Part shown: piece by piece, positions 8,431-17,481 of the stretch
How the letters are laid out: each line of letters opens with the position of its first letter
How positions within the stretch are numbered: position 1 is the stretch's first letter
NCBI GenBank assembly: GCA_001829005.1
Contig: MIAG01000001.1
Coordinates: 835,007-899,006 of the forward strand
Reading direction: 5' to 3'
DNA from: Sphingobacteriia bacterium RIFOXYC2_FULL_35_18
GTDB lineage: Bacteria > Bacteroidota > Bacteroidia > Chitinophagales > Chitinophagaceae
DNA length: 64,000 bases
Made by a program: the position numbers and the translations under genes
Notes under the pieces: model-generated
The model's input: only the letters and a program-made list of their open reading frames with translations
Database searches by the model: none
Told to the model about the DNA's origin: nothing

Positions 8431-8817
8431 ATGTCTAAACAAGTGGTAAAAACAGTGAATGCACCTGCTCCTATAGGGCCCTATAATCAAGCAATTAAAG
8501 CGAATGGCTTTGTTTTTTTAAGTGGTCAGGTTGCATTTGATCCTGCAACAGGTGCATTGGTACAAGATAATATTGCTGCTGAAACACACCAGGTGATGAA
8601 AAATATTGAAGCGGTTTTAAAAGAAGCGAAATTGTCTTTTGAACATATTGTAAAGACGACTATTTTCTTGAGCGATATGACTTTATTTGCCGAAGTAAAT
8701 GAAGTGTATGGTACTTATTTTAATGGAGACTATCCAGCAAGAGAAACAGTTGCTGTAAAGGGATTGCCCCGTGGTGTGAATGTTGAAATTTCAATGACAG
8801 CTGTAGTAGATTTATAA
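8431..8817 (+). CDS. ridA: RidA family enamine/imine deaminase
   Basis: RidA (YjgF/YER057c/UK114 family) hydrolyses reactive 2-aminoacrylate and related enamines released by PLP enzymes, protecting the cell from their damage. The 128-residue length, the N-terminal VNAPAPIGPYNQAI segment and the C-terminal PARETVAVKGLPRGVNVEI signature, with the conserved arginine that binds the substrate carboxylate, are typical of the RidA subgroup. It forms a trimer in known members. The gene is single, divergent from the dehydrogenase-like/tsaB run, and its last 6 bases overlap the convergent epimerase gene. Confidence 0.95.
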   Translation: MSKQVVKTVNAPAPIGPYNQAIKANGFVFLSGQVAFDPATGALVQDNIAAETHQVMKNIEAVLKEAKLSFEHIVKTTIFLSDMTLFAEVNEVYGTYFNGDYPARETVAVKGLPRGVNVEISMTAVVDL

Positions 8818-9747
8818 TTGGGTTAACTGATAACTTGTTTTGAATTGGTATTGTTTATTGGGCAAAAGCATGAGCAATCCGATGCCATTATTAAAATTAT
8901 CTGGAGCTCCAGATAAGTTTTCAATGGCAATACTTTTTCTGTGTTCAGGCGTATATACTTGTAGAATGGGATAATGCTCATCGGGTACTACATCTAGTTG
9001 TAAATGCTGGTTACTCAATACACATTTTCCATTTGGGGCCAACTCAAAAGAATTGTCTAAGAAAATATTTTCAAGTGAATGTTTTTGTAAAAATCTTTTA
9101 TCTTTTATTTTTTTCCCAGTGGGGATTAAAGCCTCATCAAACTCCAATTGGGTATCGGCGTCAAATTGCAGTTGGTACTGATCTACTGGACCTCCTAAAG
9201 TAAAATAGGGGTGCCAACCATCAGCATATGGAATGGGCCCCTCATTTTGGTGATTGATTGATGTGGTTACAGATATGCTATTATTTGGTTTTAGCTCCCA
9301 AAGCAAACGAACCGTATACTCAAATGGATAGCCTGAATCTGATTTTTGATATTGGTAAGACAATGAAATTGCCGCAGCATCTTCAGATTGGGTCATATTA
9401 TCTATTTCATAAACGGCATCATAAATTAATCCGTGTAATGCATGGTTGCCTAAGTAGTTTTTGCGAATGGTGTAAGATTGACCATTGTAATTATATTGAC
9501 CATTATTAAGTCTACAAACAAATGGGCTTATTTTGGCACTTTTAAATGCTGTAGTAATTTTTTCTTCTGCCTCTTTTACTGATTCAAAGGCATCAATGCA
9601 ATTGAAATGGCTTCCGTTTAATGGAATATGGAAGGCATTCAACAGTCCTCCAAATGCAAATATTTCTGCAGTGCATCCTGTAAGTGTATCTGTTAAGTGA
9701 ATAACTGGATGGGCTTGTTGGCGGTTTATCGCTACTATGAATCGCAT
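8812..9747 (-). CDS. Aldose 1-epimerase (galactose mutarotase family)
   Basis: A 311-residue beta-sandwich protein of the galactose mutarotase superfamily, which interconverts alpha and beta anomers of free hexoses. The catalytic-histidine regions are visible as YLGNHALHGLIYDA at about 108-121 and YADGWHPYFTLGG at about 195-207. A conserved glutamate is expected near the C-terminus (the segment SIAIENLSGAPDNFN fits). The substrate is not determined by sequence, and hexose-6-phosphate epimerases share the fold. No signal peptide is evident, so it is probably cytoplasmic. The 3' end overlaps ridA by 6 bases, and the 5' side faces icmF across a 119-base gap. Confidence 0.85.
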   Translation of the reverse strand: MRFIVAINRQQAHPVIHLTDTLTGCTAEIFAFGGLLNAFHIPLNGSHFNCIDAFESVKEAEEKITTAFKSAKISPFVCRLNNGQYNYNGQSYTIRKNYLGNHALHGLIYDAVYEIDNMTQSEDAAAISLSYQYQKSDSGYPFEYTVRLLWELKPNNSISVTTSINHQNEGPIPYADGWHPYFTLGGPVDQYQLQFDADTQLEFDEALIPTGKKIKDKRFLQKHSLENIFLDNSFELAPNGKCVLSNQHLQLDVVPDEHYPILQVYTPEHRKSIAIENLSGAPDNFNNGIGLLMLLPNKQYQFKTSYQLTQL

Positions 9748-9812
9748 AAAAATCCTTTAAATGTCAAGATAATGCAAAAGCCCCTTTTTTTGACCAAATA
9801 AAAAACTAACGG

Positions 9813-9845
9813 TTGTTCACCCCTTGCATTTATACAGTATTTTTG
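9813..9845 (+). promoter_or_regulatory. Promoter of icmF (TTG-N22-TATTTTTG)
   Basis: TTG at 9813-9815 and TATTTTTG at 9838-9845, separated by 22 bases, fit the Bacteroidota promoter pattern TTG-N17-23-TAnnTTTG. The -7 box ends 21 bases before the icmF ATG. This is the most complete promoter match I found in the window. Confidence 0.55.
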
Positions 9846-9866
9846 CCCGAGTTTAAAAAATAGGAT

Positions 9867-12800
9867 ATGGCATTTTCATTAAAGAATAAAGTTAGAATAG
9901 TAACAGCTGCAAGTTTATTTGATGGGCATGATGCTGCAATCAATATTATGCGCAGAATTTTACAGTCTAAGGGGGCAGAAATTATTCACTTAGGACATAA
10001 CAGAAGTGTTGCTGAAATTGTGGAATGCGCTATTGAAGAGGATGTGCAAGGTATTGCCATTACCAGTTATCAGGGAGGTCATGTAGAATTTTTTAAATAC
10101 ATGAAAGATTTGCTTGATCAAAATGGTTGTGGACATATTAAAATTTTTGGTGGTGGAGGTGGAACCATTTTGCCAGAAGAAATAAGGGAATTACACCAAC
10201 ACGGTATCACAAGAATTTATAGTCCAGATGATGGACGTACAATGGGATTGGAAGGGATGATTGAAGATGTGTTAATGCAATGTGACTTTGAATTGAATTC
10301 AAAAGCAAACACGGAAAAGCCATTGAATTTAGGAGAAGTAAAAGAAATTAGAAGCGTTGCCAGAAAAATAACTTTAGTTGAAAATGGATTAACGGATGGT
10401 TCTACAGAAGCAACTGTTTTAGATACTGAATCAGTTCCTGTTTTAGGAATTACCGGCACAGGAGGTGCAGGTAAAAGTTCGGTAACCGATGAAATTGTTA
10501 GAAGGTATTTGAACAATTATTCCGACAAAACGATTGCTGTTATTTCAGTTGATCCGTCCAAGAAAAAAACAGGTGGGGCATTATTAGGAGATCGAATTAG
10601 AATGAATGCAATCTCTCATAATCGAGCGTATATGCGCAGTTTAGCCACCCGAGACGATAATACGGCTTTGAGTGCACATGTTCAAGAAGCGATTAATATT
10701 TGTAAAGTGGCAGGTTTTGATATGATCATTTTAGAATCTGCAGGAGTAGGACAAAGTGATGCATCTATATTAGATTTCTGCGATGTTAGTTTATATGTAA
10801 TGACGCCTGAATATGGAGCAGCATCTCAGTTAGAGAAAATTAATATGCTCGACTTTGCCGATTTAATTTGTATTAACAAGTTTGATAAAGCTGGAGCACT
10901 TGATGCGTTACATGATGTTCGAAAGCAGTATAAGCGCAATCATGAATTATGGAATGAAGCAGATGAAAACCTACCAGTTGTAGGAACCATAGCTGCACAG
11001 TTTAATGATACAGGAATCAATCAGTTGTTTGATAAAATAATGAATACCATTCAAGATAAAACGGGTGTTTATTTTTCTTCGGTTTCTGCAATACAAGCTG
11101 GCTTGAATGAAACAACTACAAGAGCACAAATTATTCCGCCTAAAAGGGTGCGATATTTAGCTGAAATAGCAGACGCCAATAGAAGCTATAATGAATGGAC
11201 CAATGAACAGTGTTTAATAGCTTCAAAGTGGTATCAATTGAATGGTGCAATTCAGTCTTTGCCTGCAAACAGTAGTGCAAAACAAGAGTTAGAAAATATT
11301 GCAGCTTCAATGGAGTCTTCTCTTCATCAAGATTGTAAAAAAATGATTCAGCAATGGCCTGAATTAGTAAAAAAATACCAGGCAGACTTTTTTGAATACA
11401 CGGTAAGAAACAAAACGATTAGGCAGCCACTGACTACCCAGTCATTGAGTGGTACCCGAATTTCAAAAGTGATTTTACCGCGTTATAAAGATTGGGGAGA
11501 TATTCTAAGATGGCAATTACAAGAAAATATTCCTGGTGAGTTTCCTTATACAGCTGGGGTATTTGAATTAAAAAGACAGGGAGAAGATCCAACAAGAATG
11601 TTTGCAGGTGAAGGTGGCCCTGAAAGAACCAATAAACGTTTTCATTATGTTTCATTGGGTCAACCTGCAATCCGTTTATCCACTGCATTTGATAGCGTAA
11701 CACTTTATGGGGAAGATCCAGATCCTCGTCCTGATATTTATGGAAAAGTGGGGAATAGTGGTGTGAGCATTGCCACAGTGGATGATGCTAAGAAATTGTA
11801 CAGTGGATTTGATTTGTGCGATCCCAAAACATCGGTTAGTATGACCATCAATGGGCCTGCACCCATCATACTTGCATTCTTCATGAATGCAGCAATTGAT
11901 CAATTATGTGAAAAATGGATTACTACCAATGATAAATGGGCAGAAGTAAATGCCATCATTGAGAAAAAGTTTAGTAAAACACCTAGACCTGTTTACTATA
12001 ATCCATCTTCACCAGAAAGATTGCCTGAAGGAAATAATGGATTGGGAATTGGTCTATTGGGCGTGAGTGGAGATGAAGTGTTACCAGCAGAAATTTATGC
12101 TCAATTAAAAGCGGAAGCACTTACTCAAGTGAGAGGTACAGTGCAAGCGGATATTTTAAAAGAAGACCAGGCTCAAAATACTTGTATTTTCTCTACTGAG
12201 TTTGCACTTAAGTTGATGGGAGATGTACAGTCTTATTTTATTGATCAAAAAGTTCGCAATTTTTATAGTGTTAGTATTAGCGGATATCATATTGCTGAAG
12301 CAGGTGCAAATCCTATTACTCAGTTAGCATTTACCCTTGCTAATGGTTTTACTTTTGTTGAATATTATTTGAGTAGGGGAATGCATATTGATGATTTTGC
12401 ACCAAATCTATCTTTCTTTTTTAGCAATGGAATGGATCCAGAATATAGTGTAATTGGAAGAGTTGCTAGAAAAATTTGGGCGAAGGCAATGAAGCAAAAA
12501 TATAAGGGGAATGATCGCTCTCAAAAATTAAAGTACCATATTCAAACAAGTGGAAGAAGTTTGCATGCTCAAGAGATTGATTTCAATGATATCAGAACAA
12601 CATTGCAAGCACTCTATGCGATTTATGATAATTGTAATAGTCTTCATACCAATGCATATGATGAAGCCATCACAACACCAACCGAGGAAAGTGTTAGAAG
12701 GGCAATGGCAATTCAATTGATCATTAATAGAGAATTGGGTACTGCCAATACCGAAAATTTTATTCAAGGAAGTTTTGCTATTGAAGAGCTAACCGATTTA

Positions 12801-13232
12801 GTAGAAGAAGCAGTATTGACCGAATTTGAACGAATTTCTGAGCGAGGTGGTGTTTTAGGGGCAATGGAAAGAATGTACCAGCGTAATAAAATTCAAGAAG
12901 AGAGCTTGTATTACGAAACAAAAAAGCATACAGGCGAATTGCCTCTAATTGGGGTAAATACTTTCTTGAATAAAAAGGGGAGCCCTACCATTTTGCCCGG
13001 CGAAGTAATAAGAAGTACTACCGAAGAAAAAGAGCAACAAATACAAAACCTACAAGCATTCAAATTAAGAAATCAATCAAAGAGTGAGCAAGCATTATTG
13101 CAGTTGCAAAAAGCGGCAATAAATAATGATAATTTATTTGCAGAGCTTATGGAAACAGTAAAGTATTGCTCCTTAGGACAAATTACCAATGCACTTTATG
13201 CAGTAGGTGGTCAATATAGAAGAAATATGTAA
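9867..13232 (+). CDS. icmF: Fused isobutyryl-CoA mutase (IcmF)
   Basis: IcmF interconverts isobutyryl-CoA and n-butyryl-CoA with adenosylcobalamin, and carries its own G-protein chaperone. Domain order in the 1121 residues is diagnostic: a B12-binding domain at the N-terminus ([10 protein letters not shown], cobalt-ligating His21), a MeaI-type GTPase with the P-loop [12 protein letters not shown] starting at about residue 194, a linker, and the large acyl-CoA mutase barrel from about 520 to the end. Methylmalonyl-CoA mutase has the B12 domain at the C-terminus of its large subunit and no fused GTPase, so this is IcmF or a close relative such as pivalyl-CoA mutase. It is transcribed from its own promoter, and a small secreted protein gene follows after 8 bases. 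Confidence 0.95.
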   Translation: MAFSLKNKVRIVTAASLFDGHDAAINIMRRILQSKGAEIIHLGHNRSVAEIVECAIEEDVQGIAITSYQGGHVEFFKYMKDLLDQNGCGHIKIFGGGGGTILPEEIRELHQHGITRIYSPDDGRTMGLEGMIEDVLMQCDFELNSKANTEKPLNLGEVKEIRSVARKITLVENGLTDGSTEATVLDTESVPVLGITGTGGAGKSSVTDEIVRRYLNNYSDKTIAVISVDPSKKKTGGALLGDRIRMNAISHNRAYMRSLATRDDNTALSAHVQEAINICKVAGFDMIILESAGVGQSDASILDFCDVSLYVMTPEYGAASQLEKINMLDFADLICINKFDKAGALDALHDVRKQYKRNHELWNEADENLPVVGTIAAQFNDTGINQLFDKIMNTIQDKTGVYFSSVSAIQAGLNETTTRAQIIPPKRVRYLAEIADANRSYNEWTNEQCLIASKWYQLNGAIQSLPANSSAKQELENIAASMESSLHQDCKKMIQQWPELVKKYQADFFEYTVRNKTIRQPLTTQSLSGTRISKVILPRYKDWGDILRWQLQENIPGEFPYTAGVFELKRQGEDPTRMFAGEGGPERTNKRFHYVSLGQPAIRLSTAFDSVTLYGEDPDPRPDIYGKVGNSGVSIATVDDAKKLYSGFDLCDPKTSVSMTINGPAPIILAFFMNAAIDQLCEKWITTNDKWAEVNAIIEKKFSKTPRPVYYNPSSPERLPEGNNGLGIGLLGVSGDEVLPAEIYAQLKAEALTQVRGTVQADILKEDQAQNTCIFSTEFALKLMGDVQSYFIDQKVRNFYSVSISGYHIAEAGANPITQLAFTLANGFTFVEYYLSRGMHIDDFAPNLSFFFSNGMDPEYSVIGRVARKIWAKAMKQKYKGNDRSQKLKYHIQTSGRSLHAQEIDFNDIRTTLQALYAIYDNCNSLHTNAYDEAITTPTEESVRRAMAIQLIINRELGTANTENFIQGSFAIEELTDLVEEAVLTEFERISERGGVLGAMERMYQRNKIQEESLYYETKKHTGELPLIGVNTFLNKKGSPTILPGEVIRSTTEEKEQQIQNLQAFKLRNQSKSEQALLQLQKAAINNDNLFAELMETVKYCSLGQITNALYAVGGQYRRNM

Positions 13233-13240
13233 ATTCAATT

Positions 13241-13825
13241 ATGAAAATTCCTTTTTTGCTTTTCGCGTGTATAATGATGGCATTTGCTACTGGTGTTTAC
13301 AGCCAAGCTAGGAAAATAGATACCACTATGAAATTGGGCAATATTGGTTTCAAGTTGGTATGTAACAATAAAAATGAAGACAAGAATTATGTTACCGTAA
13401 GCCCAATTGGATTTGGTAGTGGAGCTAGAGATGTAAGCTTTGAGGTAAAAGGTAGAATTAGAAAAGCAGAAGTAGATGATTTGAACAACGATTTTTATCC
13501 TGATATGGTCATTTATATATATTCGAGTGACCCCAACGACAAAGGCACAGTGATTGGAATTGCGTCTATTAAAAATGAATCATTGGCAGGTATTGGTTTC
13601 CCAGATATTGTAGATGATCCTAAATTAAGAACAGGGTATAAAGGCTTCGATACTTTTATGCTAATGGAAGGTACCCTAATGCGAAGATTCCCTGTTTATA
13701 CTGCAGATTCCGTAGGGGCCCAAAGAACGGGTATGTATAGGCAAATTCAGTATAAAGTAGCTCCAGGCGATAGGGGAATGCTGAGCTTTAAGCCAGTGAG
13801 GAGTTATGAGTTCGCCAAACAATAA
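13241..13825 (+). CDS. Small secreted protein, possibly PliI-like
   Basis: A 194-residue protein with a signal peptide (hydrophobic residues 4-18, cleavage probably before QARKID). The mature part carries an aspartate-rich loop DDLNNDFYPD with the DxNxDxxxD spacing of calcium-binding loops, inside a strand-rich context (KAEVDDLNNDFYPDMVIYIY). That context resembles periplasmic lysozyme inhibitors of the PliI group as I remember them, but the resemblance is weak and the function is not established. It starts 8 bases after icmF, most likely by read-through rather than functional linkage. Confidence 0.75.
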   Translation: MKIPFLLFACIMMAFATGVYSQARKIDTTMKLGNIGFKLVCNNKNEDKNYVTVSPIGFGSGARDVSFEVKGRIRKAEVDDLNNDFYPDMVIYIYSSDPNDKGTVIGIASIKNESLAGIGFPDIVDDPKLRTGYKGFDTFMLMEGTLMRRFPVYTADSVGAQRTGMYRQIQYKVAPGDRGMLSFKPVRSYEFAKQ

Positions 13826-13850
13826 GTCATTTCTTGCCATTATTTTATTG

Positions 13851-13871
13851 TAAACAGTAATTTACTGTTTA
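13851..13871. repeat. Perfect 10-bp palindrome with one central base
   Basis: TAAACAGTAA (13851-13860) and TTACTGTTTA (13862-13871) are exact inverted copies around a single T at 13861. The element lies between the small secreted gene and the propeller-phosphoesterase gene, 37 bases before the latter's ATG. It may be an operator for that gene or a weak hairpin. It lacks the GC stem and the T-run of an intrinsic terminator. Confidence 0.6.
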
Positions 13872-13907
13872 TCAGAATGCTACCTTTAGTTTCCTTAATT
13901 GAATTGT

Positions 13908-16337
13908 ATGTATAGGAAATTAATTGTTGCTACGCTATTACTTGTTTCAGCTTTTGCAAATGCACAAACTGTTCAGCAATTACTTGCTAAAAAAGTTTTA
14001 TTGCCTAATGGATGGGCTTTAACGCCTATTGGGAATAGTTTTCCATTAGGAGATCTCCCGCTTAATATGGCAGTTAGTAAATCAAAAAAATTAATGGCTG
14101 TCACCAATAATGGACAGGGAACGCAAAGCATTCAATTAATTAATCCTACTACTGAAAAAGTACTTGATACTAAAATTATTGAAAGGAGTTGGTATGGGCT
14201 TGTATTTAGTGCCGACGAAAAAAAGCTATATGCATCTGGTGGTCATAATAACAGAATCGAAATATTTTCAATTGACAATAATAAACTGGTCCTAACCGAT
14301 TCTATTGTTTTAGGGAAAAAATGGCCAAATAAAATAAGCCCTGCAGGGATTGCTATTGACGACGAATCGCAATTATTGTATGTAGTAACTAGAGAAGATA
14401 ATCAATTGTATATTATAGATATTCAGTCTAAAAAAACAGTTTTCAAACAAGCATTGGGTGGGGAAGCATATGCTTGCGTTTTATCTCCCAATAAGAAACA
14501 ATTGTATATAAGTTGTTGGGGTTGCGATAAAGTGTATTTATTTAACACTATCGAAAAGAAAATCACTGCTGAAATACCAGTGGGTGATAATCCCAACGAG
14601 TTATTATTAAATAATAAAGGAACCATTTTATATGTAGCCAATGCTAATGATAATTCCGTTTCAGTTATTAATACCAAGGAAGAAAAAGTAGTTGAAGTAT
14701 TGAATGTGGCTTTATATCCTGATGCGCCCAATGGCTCTACTACCAATGGCTTAGCTTTATCTGTAGATGAGAAAACCCTATTTGTAGCGAATGCAGATAA
14801 TAACTGTTTAGCAGTGTATGATGTAAGTAAGCCAATTCAAAGTAAAAGCAAAGGATTTATTCCAGTAGGATGGTACCCTACCAATGTAAAAGTAGTGGGC
14901 AACAAAATATTTGTTTCAAATGGCAAGGGTTTTTCCTCTAAAGCCAATGTGTATGGTCCCAATCCTTTTGCAAATAAGCAAATTGTTTTACATCATGAAG
15001 GAGATCCAAATAAACCAAAAAGTGTTGAATATATTGGTGGATTATTTATGGGAACAATGAGTGTGATTAATATACCTACTCCAAAACAAATGAGTGTATA
15101 TTCTCAAGTAGTGTATCAAAATACTCCCTATAATAAAGTGAAAGAAAAAATAGTGCAAGGTGAAGTGGGTAATCCAATACCTAGAAAAGTAGGTGATAAA
15201 AGCCCCATTAAATATGTATTCTATGTTATTAAAGAAAATAGAACCTACGATCAAGTATTGGGTGATATGAAAGAGGGTAATGGGGATCCTCGTCTTACTT
15301 TATTTGGTGAAAATATTACCCCCAATCAACATGCGTTGGCAAGAAACTTTGTTTTATTGGATAATTTTTATGTTGATGGAGAAGTAAGCATGGATGGACA
15401 CAATTGGACCATGGGTGCCTATGCAACTGATTTTTTAGAAAAGAGTTGGGTAAGTAGTTATGGTGGAAGAGGCGGTAGTTATGACGGAGAAGGGAATAGA
15501 AAAGTAGCCAATAATAAAGGAGGCTTTTTTTGGGATCATGCAAAAAAAGCTGGGGTAAGTTTTAGAAGTTATGGTGAGTTTGTAGACAATTACAAAGCCA
15601 ATATCCCTGTATTAGAAGGAAATTTCTGTAAGTATTTTACTGGCTATAATAATGGGGTTATGGATACTACTCGCTTTTACCAGTGGAAAAGAGATTTTGA
15701 TTCATTACTTGCAATTAACAAAGTGCCTCAGTTTAATTCTGTTCGCTTTTCTAATGATCATACAGAAGGATTGAAATTAGGTAGACCTACTCCTTATGCT
15801 CATGTGGCCGACAATGATTATGCTGTTGGTTTATTTGTTGAAAACTTAAGTAAAAGCCCAATATGGAAAGAGACCGCCATATTTATTGTTGAAGACGATG
15901 CGCAAAATGGAGCAGACCATGTTGATGCACATAGAAGTATTGCATTTGTTGCAGGTGGCTTTGTGAAAAGAGGCTATATTGATCATACCATGTACTCTAC
16001 CTCTTCTGCACTTAGAACCATGGAATTGATTTTGGGTATTCCCCCAATGAGTCAATACGATGCTGCTGCTACACCTATGTGGCGCTGTTTTACCTCAACA
16101 CCAAATACAAGTTCATATAGCGCATTAATGCCCAATATTAACTTAAAGGACAAGAATACTGCCATGAATGAATGGCAACGAAGATCTGAATTATTTAATT
16201 TAGCTAAAGAAGATGCAGTGCCAGACTTAGAGTTTAATAAAGTATTATGGCATGGTTTAAAAGGCAACGAAATTCCTTTTCCTGGTCCTAAGAGAGCAGC
16301 TTTTTATAAGCCAATAGAAAAAGCAGATAAAGATTAA
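13908..16337 (+). CDS. Secreted YncE-like beta-propeller / phosphoesterase protein
   Basis: A two-part exported protein of 809 residues. A signal peptide (LIVATLLLVSAFANA) precedes a seven-bladed propeller of the YncE/40-residue type up to about residue 370, with repeated blade patterns such as NELLLNNKGTILYVANANDN. The second half is a phosphoesterase of the alkaline phosphatase superfamily (PF04185 type), recognised by FYVIKENRTYDQVLGDM and later EDDAQNGADHVDAHRS and HSNDHTEG-like metal-binding elements. Families with this architecture are annotated as YncE/acid phosphatase fusions, but their physiological substrate is not known to me. The first ATG at 13908 is chosen over an upstream in-frame TTG at 13899, because it leaves a normal signal peptide. 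A palindrome precedes the gene. Confidence 0.85.
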   Translation: MYRKLIVATLLLVSAFANAQTVQQLLAKKVLLPNGWALTPIGNSFPLGDLPLNMAVSKSKKLMAVTNNGQGTQSIQLINPTTEKVLDTKIIERSWYGLVFSADEKKLYASGGHNNRIEIFSIDNNKLVLTDSIVLGKKWPNKISPAGIAIDDESQLLYVVTREDNQLYIIDIQSKKTVFKQALGGEAYACVLSPNKKQLYISCWGCDKVYLFNTIEKKITAEIPVGDNPNELLLNNKGTILYVANANDNSVSVINTKEEKVVEVLNVALYPDAPNGSTTNGLALSVDEKTLFVANADNNCLAVYDVSKPIQSKSKGFIPVGWYPTNVKVVGNKIFVSNGKGFSSKANVYGPNPFANKQIVLHHEGDPNKPKSVEYIGGLFMGTMSVINIPTPKQMSVYSQVVYQNTPYNKVKEKIVQGEVGNPIPRKVGDKSPIKYVFYVIKENRTYDQVLGDMKEGNGDPRLTLFGENITPNQHALARNFVLLDNFYVDGEVSMDGHNWTMGAYATDFLEKSWVSSYGGRGGSYDGEGNRKVANNKGGFFWDHAKKAGVSFRSYGEFVDNYKANIPVLEGNFCKYFTGYNNGVMDTTRFYQWKRDFDSLLAINKVPQFNSVRFSNDHTEGLKLGRPTPYAHVADNDYAVGLFVENLSKSPIWKETAIFIVEDDAQNGADHVDAHRSIAFVAGGFVKRGYIDHTMYSTSSALRTMELILGIPPMSQYDAAATPMWRCFTSTPNTSSYSALMPNINLKDKNTAMNEWQRRSELFNLAKEDAVPDLEFNKVLWHGLKGNEIPFPGPKRAAFYKPIEKADKD

Positions 16338-16370
16338 TCAACAATTTCGAGATTGAGTCCTTATATAAGT

Positions 16371-16982
16371 ATGCGTCAGTTTTTGATTGAAGAAATAAAA
16401 ACCTGGGAAAGGTTTTATCGAGCCAATTTTATCAATTGTTTAACCGGCTTTAAGCCAGTTAGTTTAGTTGGCTCTATTAGTAACGCTGGTGTTCCAAATT
16501 TATCTGTAGTTAGTAGCATTGTGCATTTAGGTGCAGACCCCGCTTTAATAGGATATATCAATAGACCAATTGCAGCTGCTCCAGATACCATTACTAATAT
16601 TGAGCATACAAAGTGCTATACCATCAATCATATCAATGAAACTTTTTTGCAACAAGCACATCAGTGTAGTGCAAAATATTTGCCAGAAGTGAACGAGTTT
16701 GAGGCAACTAAACTAACAGAATGGTATGAAAATGGAATTGTTGCACCCTTTGTAAAGGAAGCCTTAGTTCGATATGAAATGGAACTAGTTGAGATATCTC
16801 CAATTCATTACAACAATACCTTTTTTGTAATTGGACAATTAAAGTCTGTTTTTTTGGAAGAGTCAATTATTGCTCCAGACGGATTTTTAGACCTTTCTGC
16901 AGCTGGTTCTATTGTTTCAATAGGACTAGATGGATATGCAAAAGCAGAAATGATTGCTAGGCTTCCATATGCAAAGCCATAG
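16371..16982 (+). CDS. Flavin reductase family (FMN-binding split barrel) protein
   Basis: A 203-residue cytoplasmic protein of the flavin reductase-like (DIM6/NTAB) group, which binds FMN in a split beta-barrel. The segments LTGFKPVSLVGSISNAGVPNL and PIAAAPDTITNIEHTKCYTIN follow the family pattern: a conserved small-residue loop contacting the flavin phosphate, then the dT..Ni... motif. The electron partner and substrate cannot be deduced. An in-frame TTG at 16353 would add six residues. ATG at 16371 is preferred. The gene lies 33 bases after the phosphoesterase gene and its last 26 bases overlap the convergent acetyltransferase gene. Confidence 0.8.
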   Translation: MRQFLIEEIKTWERFYRANFINCLTGFKPVSLVGSISNAGVPNLSVVSSIVHLGADPALIGYINRPIAAAPDTITNIEHTKCYTINHINETFLQQAHQCSAKYLPEVNEFEATKLTEWYENGIVAPFVKEALVRYEMELVEISPIHYNNTFFVIGQLKSVFLEESIIAPDGFLDLSAAGSIVSIGLDGYAKAEMIARLPYAKP

Positions 16983-17481
16983 TAAAAAGGGAAAACATAT
17001 TCGCATCTTGGGGTAGCTGAATCATTTGCTTGAATTCCATCCCGACTTTTTCTAAGACCCGAATGGATGCAATATTTTCTGGTTTTGTTATACCTGCTAA
17101 TTGAGTTAGATGCAATGATTCTTTTGCATATTTTACCACGGCCTTACTAGCTTCGGTTGCAATACCTTTTCTCTCGAAGTTTGGCATTAATGCAAAGCCC
17201 AAATCTGGAATAGTTAATCCCTCTCTTTTTACTATTCCACAAATTCCCGCAGATTGATTATCTTTTTTTTGGGTAACTAAAAAAAGTCCAAATCCGTTTA
17301 TATTATAACTGTTAATGATGTTGTTGGCGATATAATTGCTTGCAGTTGTTTTATCATTTATATTTCTGTTCCCAATATGTTTTATCCAAGTTGGCGTATT
17401 CATTAGTTGCATCATAAACCCTGCGTCTATAATGGTTAAAGCCCTGATTCGTAACCTTTCTGTTTCTAAATGTAGTTGCAT
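16957..17481 (-). CDS. GNAT N-acetyltransferase, RimJ/RimL type
   Basis: A 174-residue acetyltransferase of the RimJ/RimL branch of the GNAT superfamily. It begins with the typical LETERLRIRALT strand, has the acetyl-CoA binding region around FERKGIATEASKAVVKYA, and ends with the ENIASIRVLEKVGME signature. Members acetylate N-termini of ribosomal proteins or small molecules. The target here is unknown. Its ATG overlaps the porZ stop in TAATG, so translation is coupled to porZ. Convergent 3' overlap with the flavin reductase gene is 26 bases. Confidence 0.85.
   Translation of the reverse strand: MQLHLETERLRIRALTIIDAGFMMQLMNTPTWIKHIGNRNINDKTTASNYIANNIINSYNINGFGLFLVTQKKDNQSAGICGIVKREGLTIPDLGFALMPNFERKGIATEASKAVVKYAKESLHLTQLAGITKPENIASIRVLEKVGMEFKQMIQLPQDANMFSLFTMALHMEA

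Noticed and set aside
10217..10516. Minus-strand open frame of 99 codons inside icmF
   Set aside because: Fully antisense to the highly conserved B12/GTPase region, with no protein-like features; a shadow of codon bias. Other long antisense frames (14423-14746, 31630-31938, 42082-42423, 52120-52425) are rejected for the same reason.
13851..13871. Palindrome as an intrinsic terminator
   Set aside because: The stem is AT-rich and no T-run follows, so it was listed as a repeat/possible operator.
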